This document shows, piece after piece, positions 3,967 through 5,516 of a DNA stretch of 5,516 nt (the first letter of the stretch is position 1; each line of letters begins with the position of its first letter). The position numbers and the translations under genes are program-made. Origin of the DNA: Collinsella sp. (GTDB taxonomy: Bacteria > Actinomycetota > Coriobacteriia > Coriobacteriales > Coriobacteriaceae); assembly GCA_019419625.1 (NCBI GenBank), contig DXZO01000040.1, positions 1 through 5,516 of the forward strand. Direction: 5' to 3'. The notes beneath the pieces are model-generated. The model was not told where the DNA came from. It was given only the letters and a program-made list of their open reading frames with translations, and made no database searches.

Positions 3967-5516
3967 GCGCGGTCTCCTCTTCGATCTGGGTGGAAAGCTC
4001 CAGCCATTCGTCCTCGAGCTTGGGTAGCTCTTGCTTAAGGCCGTTATATTCCCCCAGCGCGGCGTTGAACTTGTCTTGATCGGCATAAAGCTCTTCGCTT
4101 GCCATCAATTCCATAAGCTCGTCATAACGGGCACGCTTTTTGTCGAGCTCCGTCTCGATTTTCTTGAGCTGGTTGCGCACGCCCTTGAGCTTTTTATTGA
4201 GCGCTGCGCGGGCTTGGGCCTCGGCGCGCTTTTGCTCCTTGGTCTTTTTGCCCTCGGCAGGCTTGGGGGCGGCGACGGGGGTGTCGGCCTGGGCGGCGCT
4301 GGCCTTGGTGGACTTGGTCGTGGCCGGCGCGCTCTCCGTGGACGCCTCGGCGGCGGCGCGGGCTGCGAGGTCCTCACGCTTGTAGAGGTAGTAGTCGTAG
4401 TCGCCGTCATAGACCGTGACCTTGCCATCGCGGATGTCGATCACGCGGTTGGCCACGGCGCGCACCAGGTGCTCGTCGTGGCTGATCAGCACGATGGTGC
4501 CGGGGAAGTTTTGCAGGGCGTTCTCGAGCATGTCCACCGAGTCGATGTCTAGGTGGTTGGTGGGCTCGTCCAGGCACAGGAGCGCCTCGGGGGCCACGAG
4601 CATCTTGGCCAGGGCCAGACGCGCTTTTTCGCCGCCGGAGAGGACGCGAACCTGCTTCTCGATGGAATCGTTGTCGCTAAACAGGAAGGCGCCCAGTAGG
4701 CTGCGCTGCTGCGGCACGGTCCACTTGGGCGTGACGGTGTCGATCTCTTGCAGGACGGTGTTGGACTCGGTCATGCCCTCGAGCGCGTGCTGGGCGTAAT
4801 AGGCCACGCCCACGTTGGTGCCCAGGTCGCGGGTGCCGGTGGTGGGCGGCTCCAGTCCGGCGAGGATCTTCATGAGCGTGGACTTGCCAGCGCCGTTGGG
4901 GCCGACGAGCGCCACGTGCTCGCCACGGTAGAGCTTGAGGTCGATGTCGCTGTAGATGTGCTTGTTGCCGTAGGACTTGGAGACGCCCTCCAGGCCCACG
5001 ACCATATCGCCGGAGCGCGGTGGGTCAGGGAACTTAAAGTCGATGTGCTTGTGGCCCTCGGGTAGGATGACAAGCTCCTTTTTGATCTGCTCGATCTTGC
5101 GGATGCGCTCCTGGGCCTGGGCTGCCTTGGTGGGCTTGTAGCGGAACTTGTCGACGAAGACCTGCATGTGGGCGATGTCGCGCTCCTGGGCGGCGCGCTT
5201 GGCGCGCATCTGCTCCAGGTTGTCCTCGCGCTGCTTGAGGTAGCTGCTGTAGTTGCCGGTGTAAGTGGTCACGCGACGGTTTTCGAGCGCGGCGACGTGG
5301 TCGACGCAGGCGTCCATAAAGGCGCGGTCGTGGCTGACGATGAGGACAGCGCCGTCGTAGTTGGCGATAAAGCCGCGCAGCCACTGGACGCTTTCGAGGT
5401 CCAGGTGGTTGGTGGGCTCGTCCAGCAGCAACAGGTCGGGGTGGCGCAGGAAGAGCTTGGCGAGCGCGATGCGCATCTGCCAGCCGCCCGAGAACTCGGA
5501 GCATGGGCGCTCAAAG
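3953..5516 (-). CDS. ABC-F family ATPase, N-terminus missing (gene runs off the window)
   Basis: A soluble, duplicated ATPase of the ABC-F class. These proteins have no membrane domain; characterised members bind the ribosomal E site and affect translation or antibiotic resistance. The 520 visible residues begin inside the first nucleotide-binding domain at its signature (FSGGWQMRIALA, 8-19) and Walker B (LLLLDEPTNHLD, 28-39). The charged inter-domain arm follows (about 92-149), then the second domain with Walker A GPNGAGKST (205-213), signature LSGGEKARLALA (292-303), DEPTNHLD (316-323) and the SHD switch (345-347). An Ala/Thr/Lys/Pro-rich linker (about 384-420) leads to a charged coiled-coil C-terminal domain (about 421-520). 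The ATG at 5474-5476 is internal, because the signature reads through it. The first Walker A and true start lie beyond 5516. The YYAQH segment and C-terminal coiled coil recall the YheS/YdiF/Uup groups, but I cannot pick one; a resistance role is not indicated. Confidence 0.95.
   Translation of the reverse strand, partial: FERPCSEFSGGWQMRIALAKLFLRHPDLLLLDEPTNHLDLESVQWLRGFIANYDGAVLIVSHDRAFMDACVDHVAALENRRVTTYTGNYSSYLKQREDNLEQMRAKRAAQERDIAHMQVFVDKFRYKPTKAAQAQERIRKIEQIKKELVILPEGHKHIDFKFPDPPRSGDMVVGLEGVSKSYGNKHIYSDIDLKLYRGEHVALVGPNGAGKSTLMKILAGLEPPTTGTRDLGTNVGVAYYAQHALEGMTESNTVLQEIDTVTPKWTVPQQRSLLGAFLFSDNDSIEKQVRVLSGGEKARLALAKMLVAPEALLCLDEPTNHLDIDSVDMLENALQNFPGTIVLISHDEHLVRAVANRVIDIRDGKVTVYDGDYDYYLYKREDLAARAAAEASTESAPATTKSTKASAAQADTPVAAPKPAEGKKTKEQKRAEAQARAALNKKLKGVRNQLKKIETELDKKRARYDELMELMASEELYADQDKFNAALGEYNGLKQELPKLEDEWLELSTQIEEETARELS
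3974..3980 (-). promoter_or_regulatory. Ribosome binding site for the GTG-started membrane protein
   Basis: AGAGGAG on the minus strand, seven bases before GTG (3964-3966), embedded in the last codons of the ABC-F gene. It is the main reason to prefer this GTG over the ATG at 3934-3936. Confidence 0.7.
4551..4573. repeat. Copy 1 of an exact 23-bp direct repeat within the ABC-F gene
   Basis: This stretch is identical to 5403-5425. It encodes the DEPTNHLD region of the second ATPase domain; the partner encodes that of the first. The copies are 852 bases apart, exactly 284 codons, so recombination between them would be in frame. Confidence 0.85.
5403..5425. repeat. Copy 2 of the 23-bp direct repeat within the ABC-F gene
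   Basis: Identical to 4551-4573, encoding the first ATPase domain's Walker B and following residues. Identity is explained mainly by shared protein sequence and codon preference rather than by a separate element. Confidence 0.85.

Noticed and set aside
3313..4038. A 241-codon plus-strand open frame opposite the M50 and small membrane protein genes
   Set aside because: Again codon-aligned antisense; its product is His/Asp/Arg-rich and low in complexity, as expected from mirrored membrane-protein codons.
4031..4552. A 173-codon plus-strand frame with a Gly/Leu-rich product opposite the ABC-F gene
   Set aside because: The Gly/Leu-rich part is the reverse reading of the Ala/Lys/Pro/Thr linker of ABC-F; codon-aligned with it and without independent support.
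5474..5476. ATG as the start of the ABC-F gene
   Set aside because: The frame continues upstream through FERPCSEFSGGWQ, the ABC signature of the first domain, to the window edge, so the gene is truncated by the window and not short.

Overview
The window is a compact block of housekeeping genes from a high-GC bacterium. All seven genes lie on the minus strand, so transcription runs from position 5516 down to 1. Gene content (scpA-scpB-rluB-cmk in a row), very GC-rich third codon positions, strong AGGAGG-type ribosome binding sites and near absence of TTA, CTA and TCA codons fit an actinobacterium. I suspect a Coriobacteriia relative such as Collinsella or Olsenella. That placement is inference from overall look, not from a marker gene.

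In transcription order: an ABC-F ATPase missing its N-terminus (3953-5516); an unrecognised 98-residue membrane protein starting at GTG (3670-3966); a short site-2 protease of family M50 (2977-3660); an 84-base gap with two small hairpins and a near-perfect Shine-Dalgarno; scpA (2080-2892) and scpB (1340-2068), the two non-SMC subunits of bacterial condensin; rluB-type 23S rRNA pseudouridine synthase (388-1353); a 66-base gap; and the first 107 codons of cytidylate kinase cmk (1-321), cut by the window edge.

The junctions are tight. ABC-F/small protein and scpB/rluB each overlap by exactly 14 bases. Small protein/M50 and scpA/scpB are separated by 9 and 11 bases, with the ribosome binding site lying over the upstream stop codon. 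This points to one or two polycistronic messages with translational coupling. The only place with room for a separate control element is the scpA leader. The products serve translation and ribosomes (ABC-F, RluB), membrane proteolysis (M50 and perhaps the small membrane protein), chromosome segregation (ScpA, ScpB) and CMP/dCMP phosphorylation (Cmk). The grouping looks like conserved growth-related synteny rather than one pathway.

I found no mobile element, CRISPR array, tRNA, rRNA or phage gene, and no convincing new system. The least explained items are the small membrane protein next to the M50 protease, the scpA leader, and the strongly charged tails of ScpB (acidic) and RluB (basic).
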